Source: Casuarina equisetifolia (lineage: Eukaryota > Streptophyta > Magnoliopsida > Fagales > Casuarinaceae). From it: a DNA stretch of 64,000 bases. The first letter of the stretch is position 1; every line of letters begins with the position of its first letter. The stretch is taken from positions 10,602,001 to 10,666,000 of the forward strand of contig CM052355.1 in the NCBI GenBank assembly GCA_028551475.1, in the 5' to 3' direction. Positions 42,782-59,869 of the stretch are shown piece after piece. The translations under genes and the position numbers were made by a program. Below the pieces are notes generated by a model, which saw nothing but the letters and a program-made list of their open reading frames with translations, had not been told where the DNA came from and did no database searches.

Positions 42782-45700
42782 TGGTATCCCAGCCTCCGTT
42801 CTTTTGAGACCTATTTCCGCCCACCATTTTTTTCCTTTCGGCCATCGAGTATATTGCAACGTTTTTTTTTCTCCTCTGTTCTCTATTTCTTATACAACTT
42901 TACGCCTTTACCCTTCCTTTTTCCCACAATTACCCCTCTTTTTTCCTAAAATTACCCCGAGCCTTTACCCCCTTCAGAACCCTAGCCGCCTCTTTTACCC
43001 TAATGGGAACCCTAACCACCACCGCCGCCACTTTTCCCACTTTATGCTTTTACCCATCTTTTTTTTCCCAAAATTACCTCGATACCCCTACCCCCTTCGG
43101 AACCCTAGCCACCTTTCTTTCCCTAATCAGAACCCTAACCACCGCTGCTGTTGCCTCCAATGGCCGCTTCAAACTCCTCCTCGACCTCTTCTCCTACTTC
43201 CCTGACCATCCCCGTGGTCAATCGCGGCCCTTACCTCCTCTCTCCCACCGAGTTGCAACCCATTAGCATCGTCTCCAAGAAGCTAACTGGCGAAGCAAAT
43301 TGGGGGATCTAGAGCTCGCAGATCTGCACCGTCTTCCTCGCCCGCAACAAGCTTTTCTTCCTCAACGGCCTTCTTCCTTGCCCCATTGATGATGCGGATG
43401 CGGCTGCCAAATGGGACCAGTGTCAAGCCGCCCTGAAGACGTGACTTCTCCACTCCGTCGAGCCCCATCTAGAGAGCATGGTCTCTCTCCCCACCACGGT
43501 TGACGAAATCTGGGCTTCCCTCCACGACAGCTTCTCGAAGATTTTCGGCACCTAGAAGTTCTTCCTCCAACAAGCCATTGGCGATTTGCACCTCCCCGAC
43601 GGCGCGTCTGGCGACGATCTCACCAGCTTCTATGTCTGCCTCAAAGACCTCCGCAGTGAGCTTGATGCCTATGACCCTTTGACTCGCTGCGACTAGCGAC
43701 AACTGCACCTGCGACGTCAACCGCCGCCTTCAGACAAAGGACCAAGAAGACTTCACGATGAAGTTCCTCCTTGCGTTGCTGGAGGAATTCAACACCCTCC
43801 ATAGCAATGTCCTCTCTTGGGACGATATCCCATCCGTGGAGAAAACTTACGCCCTGGCCAAACAGGACGTCCACCAGCGCCTCCAGCACGATGGTCATAA
43901 CCCCTTCAGTGAAAACAGCGCCTTCCAGGCGCGACGCGAGACCCCTCTCGCTCCCTCCTCTCGCGACCACTCGCACGGGCCTTCTTGCCCTTGGTCTTGA
44001 GAACCCTCTCCACCTGCGCGTGGGCCAGACGCTCCCTCTGGCCCGCACGGCCAGTCCCACTTGCCTGCATTCGAGGCCCAGCGGGCTGTGTGTAGCTATT
44101 ACCACAAGCCTGGGCACACCCACGACGTCTGCTACCAACTTGTGGGCTATCCCACAAACTCGTGGGCCAAGCCTAAAGCTGGACCTCGTCACCGGCCCAT
44201 GACCCGCAGCCTTTTGGTCCATAACGCCGCCCTTGACGGAGGGCCTGCCCTTGCTTATTTTGGACCATCTCCCCTTGGGCTTGGACCTCAATTGTCCACT
44301 ACCCCCTCCATGGAACCCATTATTCCCCCAGCATTATGGGCCCAGCTCCTTCCAACCCAAACACTCTTTATGGCAATTCCATGAGCCTTAACCTCTCCGC
44401 TGATCAACAACAACGGCTTTTGACCTTCCTCAACCAAGTGGGTCCATCTGACCCCTTTTTAGGTACAATTTCTTCCTTTGTTCCATCTCTTTCCAATTTA
44501 TGGATTATCGACTCGGGGGCAAGTGATCACATCACTTGCAATTTAACACTTTTAAGTTCCTATCATCCATGCATTACCCCATTACATATCACATTACCTG
44601 ATCGAACGACTCGCCCCGTCACTCACATCGGTCATTGCCGCCTTTACCCTAACCTTCACGTAAATAATATTTTATTCGCCCCATAATTCAAATACAATTT
44701 ATTATCCATCCAGAAACTAACCCGTGACAATAATTGTGTGGCCTTGTTTTTTGATGATTTTTGTGTTTTTCAAGACCGTACGACTGGGGATCTGACTGGG
44801 CTTGGCAAGGCTAATCATGGGCTTTACTTCCTTTGTTCCGAATTTCCCTTCAATTTTTGTGTAATTTTTTTTGAATATTTATTTTCCCTAAAAAGTACTT
44901 TTTGTACTCCCAAACCGCTTCCTGCTTGTAATTCAGTTTTTATTAATAATAACATTTCTTATGAACTTTTACACCGCCGTCTTGGTCATTCGTCTCTACG
45001 TAATTATTCTTCGCCCAACTATTTCATTTCTTGCCCTTCTTCTTTCTCTTGCCCGATATGTCCTTTGGCTAAACAAACTCGCCAACCATTTCCCACACGT
45101 CAAACTACCACCACAAACATTTTTAAGCTTGTCCACATGGACATTTGGGGTCCCCACTGGGCCCCGCCCATGATGGTGCTCGCTATTATCTCACCATTGT
45201 TGACGACTTCTCCCATGCCACTTGGACTTTCCTCATTAAATTTAAGAGTCAAGTTTTTTCCAAAATTCAGTATTTTGTCTCCATGGTCCCCATCCAATTC
45301 GGTCACCCTGTTCGTCGAATCCGTTCTGACAATGGCACCGAATTTTTTTCTTCCGAGTGTCGTTCCTTTCTCTCTCAGCGTGGCATCTTTCATGAGTCTT
45401 CTTGTGTCTACACCCCTTAACAAAATAGTGTCATTGAACGCAAGCATTGTCATCTTCTTGACGTAGCTCGCACCCTCATGTTTCAAGCATTGTCTTCTCA
45501 CTGCCACTTATCTCATTAACCGTCTCCCTTCCTCTTCACTCCATGGTGTTAGTCCTTTTGAAAAAATTTTGGCAAACCTCCCATCCTCGTCCATCTTCGT
45601 GTCTTTGGTTGTCGATGTTATGCCACTACTGTTGGCCCCCATGACAAGTTTAGTCCTCGAGCTCTTCCTTGCATTTTTATGGGATATCCCTCTTCCCAAA

Positions 45701-47778
45701 AAGGCTATCGCCTCTATGATCCTCTTTCTCACAAATTTTTTGTTAGTCGGGACGTTGTTTTTCAAGAAACCGTTTTCCCTTTCAGCTCTTCCCATGACAG
45801 CCCGTCGGCCTCGTCTTCTCCAGCTGCTTCGGATCCTGATACTTACACCTCATCCTCGTTATCGGTGGATCTTCTTGAGGACCTTCCTCTCGACCCTCCT
45901 TCCCCTTCCCTAGTCCCTACTGCTCCTTTTCCTCCTATCCCTGATCCTTTACCCACCCTAGATCCTCTACCTGCGGGCCCCGCTCCTTCCTCTTCACCTT
46001 CCACCTCAGACCCTCCACCTGCTGATCCTCCCCTTCGACGTTCCAATCACCCTACTCGTCCCTCGATTTGGACTGCAGACTACCTATGCCTTACTATTCC
46101 CCAATCCTCTTGTACCTCTCTTTATCCCATCTCCAACTATGTGTCTTTCCATAACTGCCACCCACCTTACAAACACTTCATAGCCTCCATTTCTGCCATT
46201 CCTGAACCTACCTCTTATCATGACATTGCTAACAATCCTAATTGGGTAAATGCCATGGATGCCGAACTTTCCGCTCTTGAGGCAAACCACACATGGGATG
46301 TCGTTCCCTTGCCCCCTAGTCGTCGTCCTATTGGATGTAAATGGGTCTACAAAGTGAAGTACCACGCCAATGGTTCCCTTGACCGTTACAAAACTCGCTT
46401 GGTTGCCAAGGGTTTTAATCAGCGAAAGGGCATCGACTATCAAGATACCTTTTCCTCCACTGCCAAACATGTCACTGTTCGCCTCATCATTACCATCGTT
46501 GTTGTTCACCACTGGCCTCTCTATCATATGGATGTCTAAAATGCTTTCCTTTATGGTGATCTCTCAGAGGAAGTTTACATGGAGCTTTCCCCCAGATTTC
46601 ACAATCAGGGGGACTCTCAAGTGTGTCAATTGCGTAAATCCCTTTATGGGTTAAAGCAACCCTCCCGCCAGTGGAATGAAAAATTCACTGGAGCATTACT
46701 TAATCATGGCTTCACTCAATCTTATCATGATTACTCCTTGTTCATCAAACGGTGAGGTACTGCTTTTGTAGCTCTACTTATTTATGTTGATGATATTTTG
46801 ATCACAGGAAACAATCCAGATGTCATTGAGAAACTTAAACAGTACTTGCATGCTACCTTTTTCATGAAGGATCTTGGATTGTCAAAGTTTTTCTTGGGCC
46901 TCGAAATAGCCTGTTCTCCATAAGGGATTTCTCTGAGTCAACGCAAGTATACGTTGGAATTGATCTCTGAAGCTGGTCTAGCGGGATCTAAACCATCTCT
47001 TATCCCGATGGAACATAACAAAAAATTCACAAGCATTGAATATGATGAAAGCTCAGCGAGAAATCCGATGATCCACCTCTTACAGATCCATTTGTTTACA
47101 AATGACTAGTTGGCCGACTGATCTACTTGACTCTCACCAGGCCTGACATCACTTTCTCAGTTCAACTTCTTAGTCAGTTTATGCACGATCCAAAGCAGTC
47201 CCACATGGACGCTGCTCTTAAAGTGATCAGATATCTCAAAAGTTGTCCAGGACTTGGTCTCATGTTCCCTTCATCCTCACTGTTTGAGCTGAAAGCCTAC
47301 TGTGACTCAGACTACAGCACTTGCCCTATAACAAAAAGATCAACCACAGGATTTTGTATCATGTTGAGAAACTCACTGATCTCATGGCGCTCGAAGAAAC
47401 AACCCATTGTATCCCTTTCATCCGCCGAAGATGAATATCGTGCCATGCAGATCACTACTTGTGAGATAGTTTAGATCATTGGTTTACTTAAGGATTTTGG
47501 TTTTCACATGAAACGTCCTGCTTTATTACATTGTGACAATGAGGCAGCAGAAAAGATTGCAGCAAATCCCATCTTCCATGAATGTGCGAAACACATTGAA
47601 GTGGAATGTCATTACGTGAGAGAAAAGCTTCAACAGGGCATTATTACAACTCGACACGTTCCCACTCAAGAGCAACCCGCAGGCTTATTGACAAAGGCAC
47701 TTTGCAGTAAGCAACATTGGCACCTTTTCTTCAAGCTCGGAGTATTTGATTTATACAAATCTCCAGCTTGAGGGGGAG

Positions 47779-48475
<697 letters not shown>

Positions 48476-49284
48476 TAATATTCCGTGCAATTTAACCCAA
48501 GAAACAAGTAAATTTAAGAGGAAAACGCTTGTAAAAAAACAACTGCTTTGGACATGAATGTTAGCCGTGGATGTTATGATTTTTCTTCTTCCTATTACTC
48601 CAAATTATCGATTTTTAAGATGCAATAGACAGGAGTTGTAATTAGTTGAAGTATGTATATATCCATACATATGCTTAATCATGTGGAACAGAGTTGAAAC
48701 TTCGAAGTAACTGGGAAAATTCATTTGCTCCATGTGCAGGGAGTTTCAGTTAATACATTTGACCTCAAGAACAAAAGCTATTCAATAATTTATGGCGGTG
48801 ATGCAGCGAATAACACACTCAGTGATACAGACTTCTCAGCCAGGTAACTACAAAATTCAAAACGAATTAAAAAATTCGTTTTGAACATTGAAGGGGAACT
48901 AATTGCAATAATGCAGGTTTTGCTGCCGAGGTTCGCTGGACCAGAATTTGGTGAAGGGTAAAATTGTACTTTGCGATATCCCGACTAAAGGCGGAGGGGC
49001 ATCCGAAGCCGGTGCAGGGGCATTCGAAGCTGGTGCTGTTGGCGCTGTGATACAAGGCCCAAGCGCCATGGTTCGCGCTTTTCCCCTGTCCGCGTCTTAC
49101 CTTAGCTTGGCGGATGGAACCAAAGTTCGTTTATACATAAATTCAACGAGGTAGGAATCCAATTTAATTTGGACAATGAAAAATTCACACAACCTTCGAA
49201 TTCTAACGTACGTACAAATTTTGAAGGAGCCCAACTGCGACCATTCGAAAGAGCGATCAGCGAAAAGATGATTGAGGAGATCGT

Positions 49285-51030
49285 AGTACAAATTTGTCAC
49301 CATATTTAACTATAGTAACATAACACAAACAATCAAATACTTGCAAGTGCTACAATTAGGGTTGTTTGCCAAAAAGAAATTCAAAAAGAGTTTTACCATG
49401 AAGGACATGATTGAGGAGATTGTTAATAATATAAGTGATAGTAAGAATGCATTCTCCAAGATATTGATCTAAAATGTTGGCTTGGGAGTGAAAGGCTCAT
49501 GCCACATTTAGAACATAGAGATGTTTGCATTTTATTGCTCCATTTTGTTGAGATTGCAAACATTAGAGCTTTTATGATGAATACTATAAAGTTAAAGAAA
49601 ATAAGTGTAGTCATGACCTAAAAATTCATCTTCATTATCAAATCTAACTCTCTAAATACACTTGTAAAATTAAGTTTGAACTATGATAATAAAGATTGAA
49701 GGAAATCAAAGGCTTGACTCTTATACCTCATGAGTTACACATAAGTCCCATGTAAAAAATCATGGTAAGGGTTTGTCATAGCCTTTATATATCAACATGA
49801 ACAACCCCAAAAGGTGAGTTGTTACATGACTCATTTTCAAGATTTTCTATCCTTCTCATCTTAATAAGCTTTAAATGCAATATTTTAGCTACTATCTTTA
49901 TAATCTTATTTTTCTTTTTCCCTTCTAACTAGAGCTAACTCATATGTTTGTAAGAGTCCTAGTATTTCATCTAAAGGGATTTTATCTAAATCATGAGCTT
50001 CTTTGATTGTTGTCTTCTTAGGTCCCATGACTTTTGTGGATATCTTTTTTTTCTTTTTTAACTAGTTCAACATTTTTGTGACTTTCCTAAAAATTCTAAA
50101 CTAAGTATAATATATGTAAATTCTAGATTCTAGCTAGAATTCTAAAGTCTACTTTGAAACTACTAATAAAGTCCCAAAGATAACCTAAGAGAGTGGGGAA
50201 GGTTGGATGGTGAATTAGGTTTTTAATTAATCTAGTAATTTTTTCCTTGATGAATTTATTCTATGTGATCCTAACTAAAAATCCTAACTAGATGGCAAGT
50301 ATACAAAATATTGTACAATAAATAGTAATGTAATACACAGAATTAAGGAAATATAATACTATAATATAGAAATAACACTTGCACACAAAATAAAATTAAT
50401 ACAATGATTAAGTTGGTGCTAAAATAGACGCAGCACAAAGTATATTCTTAATTGGTTTATCTTCTTGTATTAGCAACAATATAAGATATAAAATAGAACA
50501 TATCACTTGAGAAGTAAGGTATGTAAATATCACAAATCACAAACTAATCTTGATTTTAATCTTTGAAACACAATATAGTAAGTTCTCAATGAGCAACAAG
50601 TGTAAAATATATGAATTACAAAGTGTACTAAAAACCTCCTATAGATAGTATGATATCAAAAGAATATTTCTACCAACAAAAATTGTTTATGTAGAAAATG
50701 TCACTAATGAATAAGTTAGTAAGTGACAAAAAGAGTTCTAAATAGAGCACAACAGCTAATTAGCCAATTGAAATTCACAAGTAAGCACAAGATACTCAAA
50801 GCAATACAAAAAGAAATTTTTAAGTCATTATGCCTATCTTGCCTAATCTACCTCCTTTAACAAAATGGTAAAAGATTCATTTTCTAAATCAAAGTCTCCT
50901 ACACACTGTGATCTCACATAGTATGTAAGAATTGGAAGGCGACCAATAGAAACACAATTTTTATGCGCTAACAGTGGGAGAATACAAACAATAAACACCT
51001 AGTAGAGGAATATATAGAAATACCTGAAGA
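49285..51030 (-). mobile_element. Old Copia fossil, paralogue of the one at 22.2-24.7 kb
   Basis: Follows 22175-24735 with moderate divergence and some internal deletions (for example the part equivalent to 22860-23130 and the stretch around 23430-23830). It begins almost at the break in subtilase C. On the minus strand it keeps only traces of a Copia integrase. Broken many times; no LTR recognised. Confidence 0.6.
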
Positions 51031-51064
51031 AAGCTGATATACTCTATATATTCCACTACTAGGT
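50997..51064. repeat. Inverted repeat, 21-bp arms
   Basis: 50997-51017 and 51044-51064 are reverse complements at 20 of 21 positions, with a 26-bp gap. The paralogous region at 24.7 kb has only the left arm. Confidence 0.85.
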
Positions 51065-51081
51065 ATTTCTATACTCTATAT

Positions 51082-51121
51082 ATTCACTTTGATATTCGGT
51101 TACATGAATATCAAAGTGAAT
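51082..51121. repeat. Perfect hairpin, 16-bp arms
   Basis: ATTCACTTTGATATTC (51082-51097) and GAATATCAAAGTGAAT (51106-51121) are exact reverse complements around an 8-bp loop. The paralogue at about 25.63 kb has only the right arm. Confidence 0.9.
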
Positions 51122-51615
51122 GCTAAGCTGGGTAGAAAATTGCAAAGATTCTTAGGTTATCCCTCAGGTCGTTCCGTTATTGACATGGTATGCAGAATGG
51201 CATGATGCTATTCAGAAAAAAACAGAGGTTACAGAGTTGTCTGCGACTCCGCAGATGGTTAATATGGAAGATTTTATGAGAGCTTGGCTTTTAGAATGGG
51301 CCGAATTCACCCCTGCCGTGGCTACCACGGCATCCCAAGCTTCAGTTTGGCCTCGACAGATATCCCACACACCCCAGTCTGCTCCGCTGTACTGGACGTC
51401 CTCTCCTAGTGACAGTCGTACACCGAGTCATGTGCGCTTCTATAGAAAGCATCGATCAGGCGCTACGACTGAGGAAGAAAAAGATGAAGGCTTAGAGGCA
51501 GAAGATTGGGATAAATGAACAAAACAGTGAAGCTCCAGAGGCGGAAGATCACGAGGATCAAGAGGATTGGGTTCCAGGGAAAGAACACACATGGCAGGAC
51601 TACGACGTTCTTTAG
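51110..51615 (+). pseudogene. Unrecognised coding-like fragment, copy 2
   Basis: One frame is open from about 51150 to 51518 (LLTWYAEWHDAIQKKTEV, NMEDFMRAWLLEWAEFTPAV, a Ser/Pro-rich stretch, then FYRKHRSGATTEEEKDEG) and ends at TGA. It has no ATG near its left end, so it looks like an internal exon. It matches 25640-26090 but keeps the frame longer. The acidic stretch EAEDHEDQEDWVPG follows in another frame. I know of no family that fits. Confidence 0.45.
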
Positions 51616-53177
51616 TCCACTCCCAATTCTTTTGTACGTCTCTTGTCCGATAGCACTATAATAAATGCCACTTCCTTGACTCGACTGTTCAACATTTGTA
51701 TGGTTTGTTTTTCTTTTGGTTGAGTGATAGTTTGATAGTTATTTGTAGTATAGGGCCATCAGTTTTAGTTATTTATAAGCTATCTGAGTAAGCCAACTAA
51801 ATTTATTAGGATTAGTTGTGTTCTATGAAAAGAAATCATTCATTAGAATGATCTAACTCGTCCAATTTTTGTTTTCAACTTTCAGTAAATCTTCACAGAA
51901 TAGTTGCTTTCAATAATAAGAAAGCAGTTCATTAGAATAGGTAAAACAATTGTGTATAAAGACATGTATGTATGATAGAAAATTTGAAATCAATATACTA
52001 AAGTTCAGTTTTTATTTTTTATTTTTTCGGTTTTCCTTCAGTTTTTAATTTGTTATTTTTACTCTTTTATGCAGTCATTTCATTATCTTGTAACAAGGAA
52101 GCTAAATATACTCTCTAAGCTTTCTCTATTTTTTTCTGTCTCAAAATTAAGTATATATCAAGGCAAAATTGATAATATTAAATCTCATAGAAAGAAGTCA
52201 TGCTTTCCCTCCAACTCGGTCGCGTTAGAACTGAGTGCTGGGGTCCTAAAACTCTATGGGCCTTCGTCTAGTGGTATCCCACAAAATTCTGCCATTTGAA
52301 AGCGTCCAATTAGTGACTCTGGGTGTTGATACTCCTTCGACCCAGAAAAACGAAAAAACTGCTGAGCAAATACATGTCAAGAGAACTCTTATGAAGATGA
52401 CGGATTGTTTGCTGGTAATGCTATGTAACCGAAGCATAAGAGTTTTGTCTTTTCTTTTTGTTTCTTTTAGCTTCTTTTAAATTATTAATATTGAGAGGAT
52501 TATTATTTAATTTAAAAACTGACTTGAAAGTTAGTAAAATTCTATTTCATTTGATCAAGATTTTTATTATATTTCATAATAATATGAGATTATTGTCTAT
52601 ATTGTAAAACAACCTTTTAATACGTTAGGTCAATAATTAGCTTATATGATGTTACATTCATTGTGCAATGTGTGGACTCAAATAAAGGGAGTTCATAGGA
52701 ATGTTAAAGAGGAATTTGAATTTTAATACCATGTTAGTGTATTTATTATTTTTAAAAAATCAAATTGAGAGTTTGTAAAGTCTCCTTTCATTTAATTAAG
52801 ACTGCTATTATTATTTTTTTAAGTAATGTAATATTATTTTTCACATTGTAACACTTAAAAGAGATCGAAAGTCATCCTGATTAGTCTTTGCTTCCTTATA
52901 GAGTTTCAGTGGCATATTTTACTAGTAAAATTGAACTAGATCAAGTAAGCAAATTGGGGACTTTTATAAATTATGGTATGGAGAAATCAAAAGGGAAATA
53001 TTCGACGGTTTATTATGGTTATTAAAATATCTTTTTATTTTATTTTATTTTATTTTTTATTTTTATTTTTAAGTATTATGTTGTTTTAAAACCTCAGTCG
53101 TGTTGCCCAAGAAAATTTAGATCCAAATGCCTCCTATCCCTATAAGTTACTGAAGCTGGAAGCGGGGATGCTGGAGG
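51616..53177. other. Spacer after copy C
   Basis: 51740-52010 matches the direct repeats that flank the RABA pseudo-exon at 26.9 kb, without the RABA part. 52160-53170 matches 37373-38400. A short stretch at 52290-52440 (frame reading ESVQLVTLGVDTPSTQKNEK) looks coding-like and has an eroded copy near 37500-37640; its origin is unknown. The rest is AT-rich. Confidence 0.5.
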
Positions 53178-54045
53178 CCAATTCCGTGGGATCAGGATGA
53201 GGAATCTTTGGTTTACTGTCGTTCTATGTGCATCTGTAACCTTAATTCCAACGAGGCGACAAAACTTAACTAATAATAACCTCAATTGCAAACCGAAAAG
53301 AACAAGACTGCAATCATCTATATAAGAATTGCACTATTCTAATTCACTCCAAGTACGGGATTAACCGAACTCCAGAAATGAGGGTGTTGTGCTAGTTGTC
53401 CAAGCAGAAAACTTCACTTCATGTCATTGAGATGCAAGCACAGGCCTAAGTTAAGAGTAATTTCAGTGATCAAATTGTCACATGGTATCAATATAATGTT
53501 ACTTTTCCTTTTCATTAGGTAAATAGAGAATAGGAGGGAAATAGATGTTGAACTGGAACATTTTGGTCCTAAGCAACATATGCTGTTATCTCAGTCACAT
53601 ATCTATTGAGTGTTAATGAAATGTTATATTGTACTTATTATATATAGATATATTTAATTATGATATAAATTAATTTTGAATGAGAGAAATGAACTTTCTA
53701 AAATAATATCGAAACATAGATTTAAAGTTAGCGAGTATCTTTTTTCTTGTAGACTTAAATCTTTATAAAAAATGTTACCATATGTTTATAGTTAGAAGGT
53801 ATCTTGAAATTCAGTATCTAGTCTTATATTGCTAGTATAATGGCTTATTATGTTATTTATATGCGAATGTATTACTTTTTCTTTAGAAATTGATTTGGGA
53901 GAAGAAGCAAAATTTGTATATAAGCGTAAGATTTTATATTGGAAGATGAAATTGTGTGCCATAAGGAAACTTTTTTTTGTAAATTCTTTGACATGTTCTG
54001 AGGTGCACTTGCAAACGTAAAGAAGGAAATTTCCATGTAATATGT
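53178..54045. other. Spacer present before D but not before C
   Basis: After GGGATGCTGGAGGC the C copy jumps straight to GAAAAGAAAATTTGG, whereas D has these extra 870 bp. About 53650-53900 resembles the tail of the 30.6-30.87 kb repeat, so C may have lost it. No gene is seen. Confidence 0.5.
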
Positions 54046-54179
54046 TGAAAAGAAAATTTGGAAAACGTCAGAAACGTTATTTTAGAAAATCTCCACATGT
54101 TGTAAGGATGGGGGACCAATCATGCCGAAAGCGGAAAGCCGAGTTCAGACCATAGTAGTATTCTTTATATTTAAAGAAT

Positions 54180-54240
54180 GGAAGTTTCCTGGAGAGCGCA
54201 CTCGAGAATATCCACTGCCCCTCAGCCTCACAATCTTGAC
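54180..54240. repeat. 61-bp segment inverted relative to the copy before C
   Basis: Partner of 39701-39761 in opposite orientation (60 of 61 identical as reverse complement). It lies about 0.7 kb upstream of the start of subtilase D. Confidence 0.9.
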
Positions 54241-54859
54241 CCTGCTTACCAATTGCCTATTAGTCGTTCCACTTTCTCTCGGCACAGGCCCGACCATTTG
54301 TTCTCCTTTTTCGATAGCGATTAAATAAAAGAGCACGTGATTAAAGTATTACCAAAAAGTTGGATGATTTATTGATCTTTGAGATCACGTTTTAAAAAAA
54401 CAAAAAAAAAAAAAATTCTACTAGAAGTAGTGATGTCTCTGATTCTTGCAATTAAGTCATGTCTGAGATGCTTCTCAGGTTATAGAAATCAGTCTGAGTC
54501 TTTCTTTAGTTGGAAGTTAGGTATCAGCTGTCCTTCATTGACTTTGCCCAAAGCAAACATTATCTCCAAAATTCATGTAGTTTGGTCAACTCAAGTCGTC
54601 TTTGATCATAAATTGGCCCCCCTCTGAAACCATAAAGAAAGTGAAAGATAATATAATGTATGGTTTAGTGCGTTTTTACTTAACGAGTTTTTTCTTTGAT
54701 TTTTTTTTTTTTTTGGTTATGGCTTCAGCTTTTTACAACTTTACGTAAAAAACTTGCAAGGAGAAGACGAAAAAGTTAGAAAACTTGATGCTTTTTTTCT
54801 CTGTTGCTCTGTTACCAACTCTGTATACGTAAGGATCTTTTCTAGTCATCTTATAAGTG

Positions 54860-54873
54860 TATATATACGTCAC
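54860..54873 (+). promoter_or_regulatory. TATA box and ACGTCA core of subtilase D
   Basis: TATATATACGTCAC lies 14-20 bp before the first ATG (54881) and 41-48 bp before the second (54908). TATA-to-start spacing in plants would place transcription start between the two ATGs, favouring 54908. ACGTCA is a possible bZIP/TGA site. Confidence 0.5.
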
Positions 54874-54907
54874 ACGAGCAATGGCCAAGTTCATAGCAGA
54901 CTCTCAA

Positions 54908-59341
<4,434 letters not shown>

Positions 59342-59437
59342 TTCATGACATTCTGAGATACATGTAAGACGTAAATAATCGAAGCAATAGCTTTGAAGGA
59401 TCATGAATGTAAGAACAAAATGAAGGTGGTATTGAAA

Positions 59438-59443
59438 AATAAA
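59438..59443 (+). terminator. Polyadenylation signal of subtilase D
   Basis: AATAAA 97 bp after the stop codon, in the same context as in copy A. Confidence 0.55.
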
Positions 59444-59860
59444 GGAAGATAGTTGCGATTTGAGTCTTTGCTCCATCTCCACGGTGCGTTCTAGTGCCCC
59501 ATATATAAGCTTTATCTTTTCTACTTCTTTTCGTGTATGTAAATCGGTTTAAGTGCGGGTAGTGCTTTTTCCTAAATGAAGGAACAGATTGATCTTGATA
59601 CGATATTATTTTGCCTACTGATTATTACAAAAATACAGTAAGTAAGTTCCTTAAGTTACAAATCAATAACTGGATAACTAAGTATCCAACTTACTGATTA
59701 GCCAATTGCCCTTTTATCAAAACAACTCATGCTGCTACTATCCATCTCTCGTTGGTTTTGATCTTCATCTTCGTATTGTTGTGAGCTGTGGTAGTGGTTG
59801 CCAACTGAACCTCTACATCAGGTGTTGAAATGTTGACCGTTATGCCAACTCCATCTCCAA
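59444..59860. other. 3' flank of subtilase D, homologous to that of A up to about 59810
   Basis: Follows 21445-21775 until about GCCAACT (59808), then departs. Minus-strand 59860-59757 carries a short frame ending KMKIKTNER that resembles the tail of the convergent ORF after copy A. Confidence 0.5.
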
Positions 59861-59869
59861 CCTAACCAT

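Noticed and set aside
43003-46539. Several long frames on both strands within the Copia element
   Set aside because: They are parts or antisense shadows of the element's gag-pol and not separate genes; minus-strand frames follow from its high GC.
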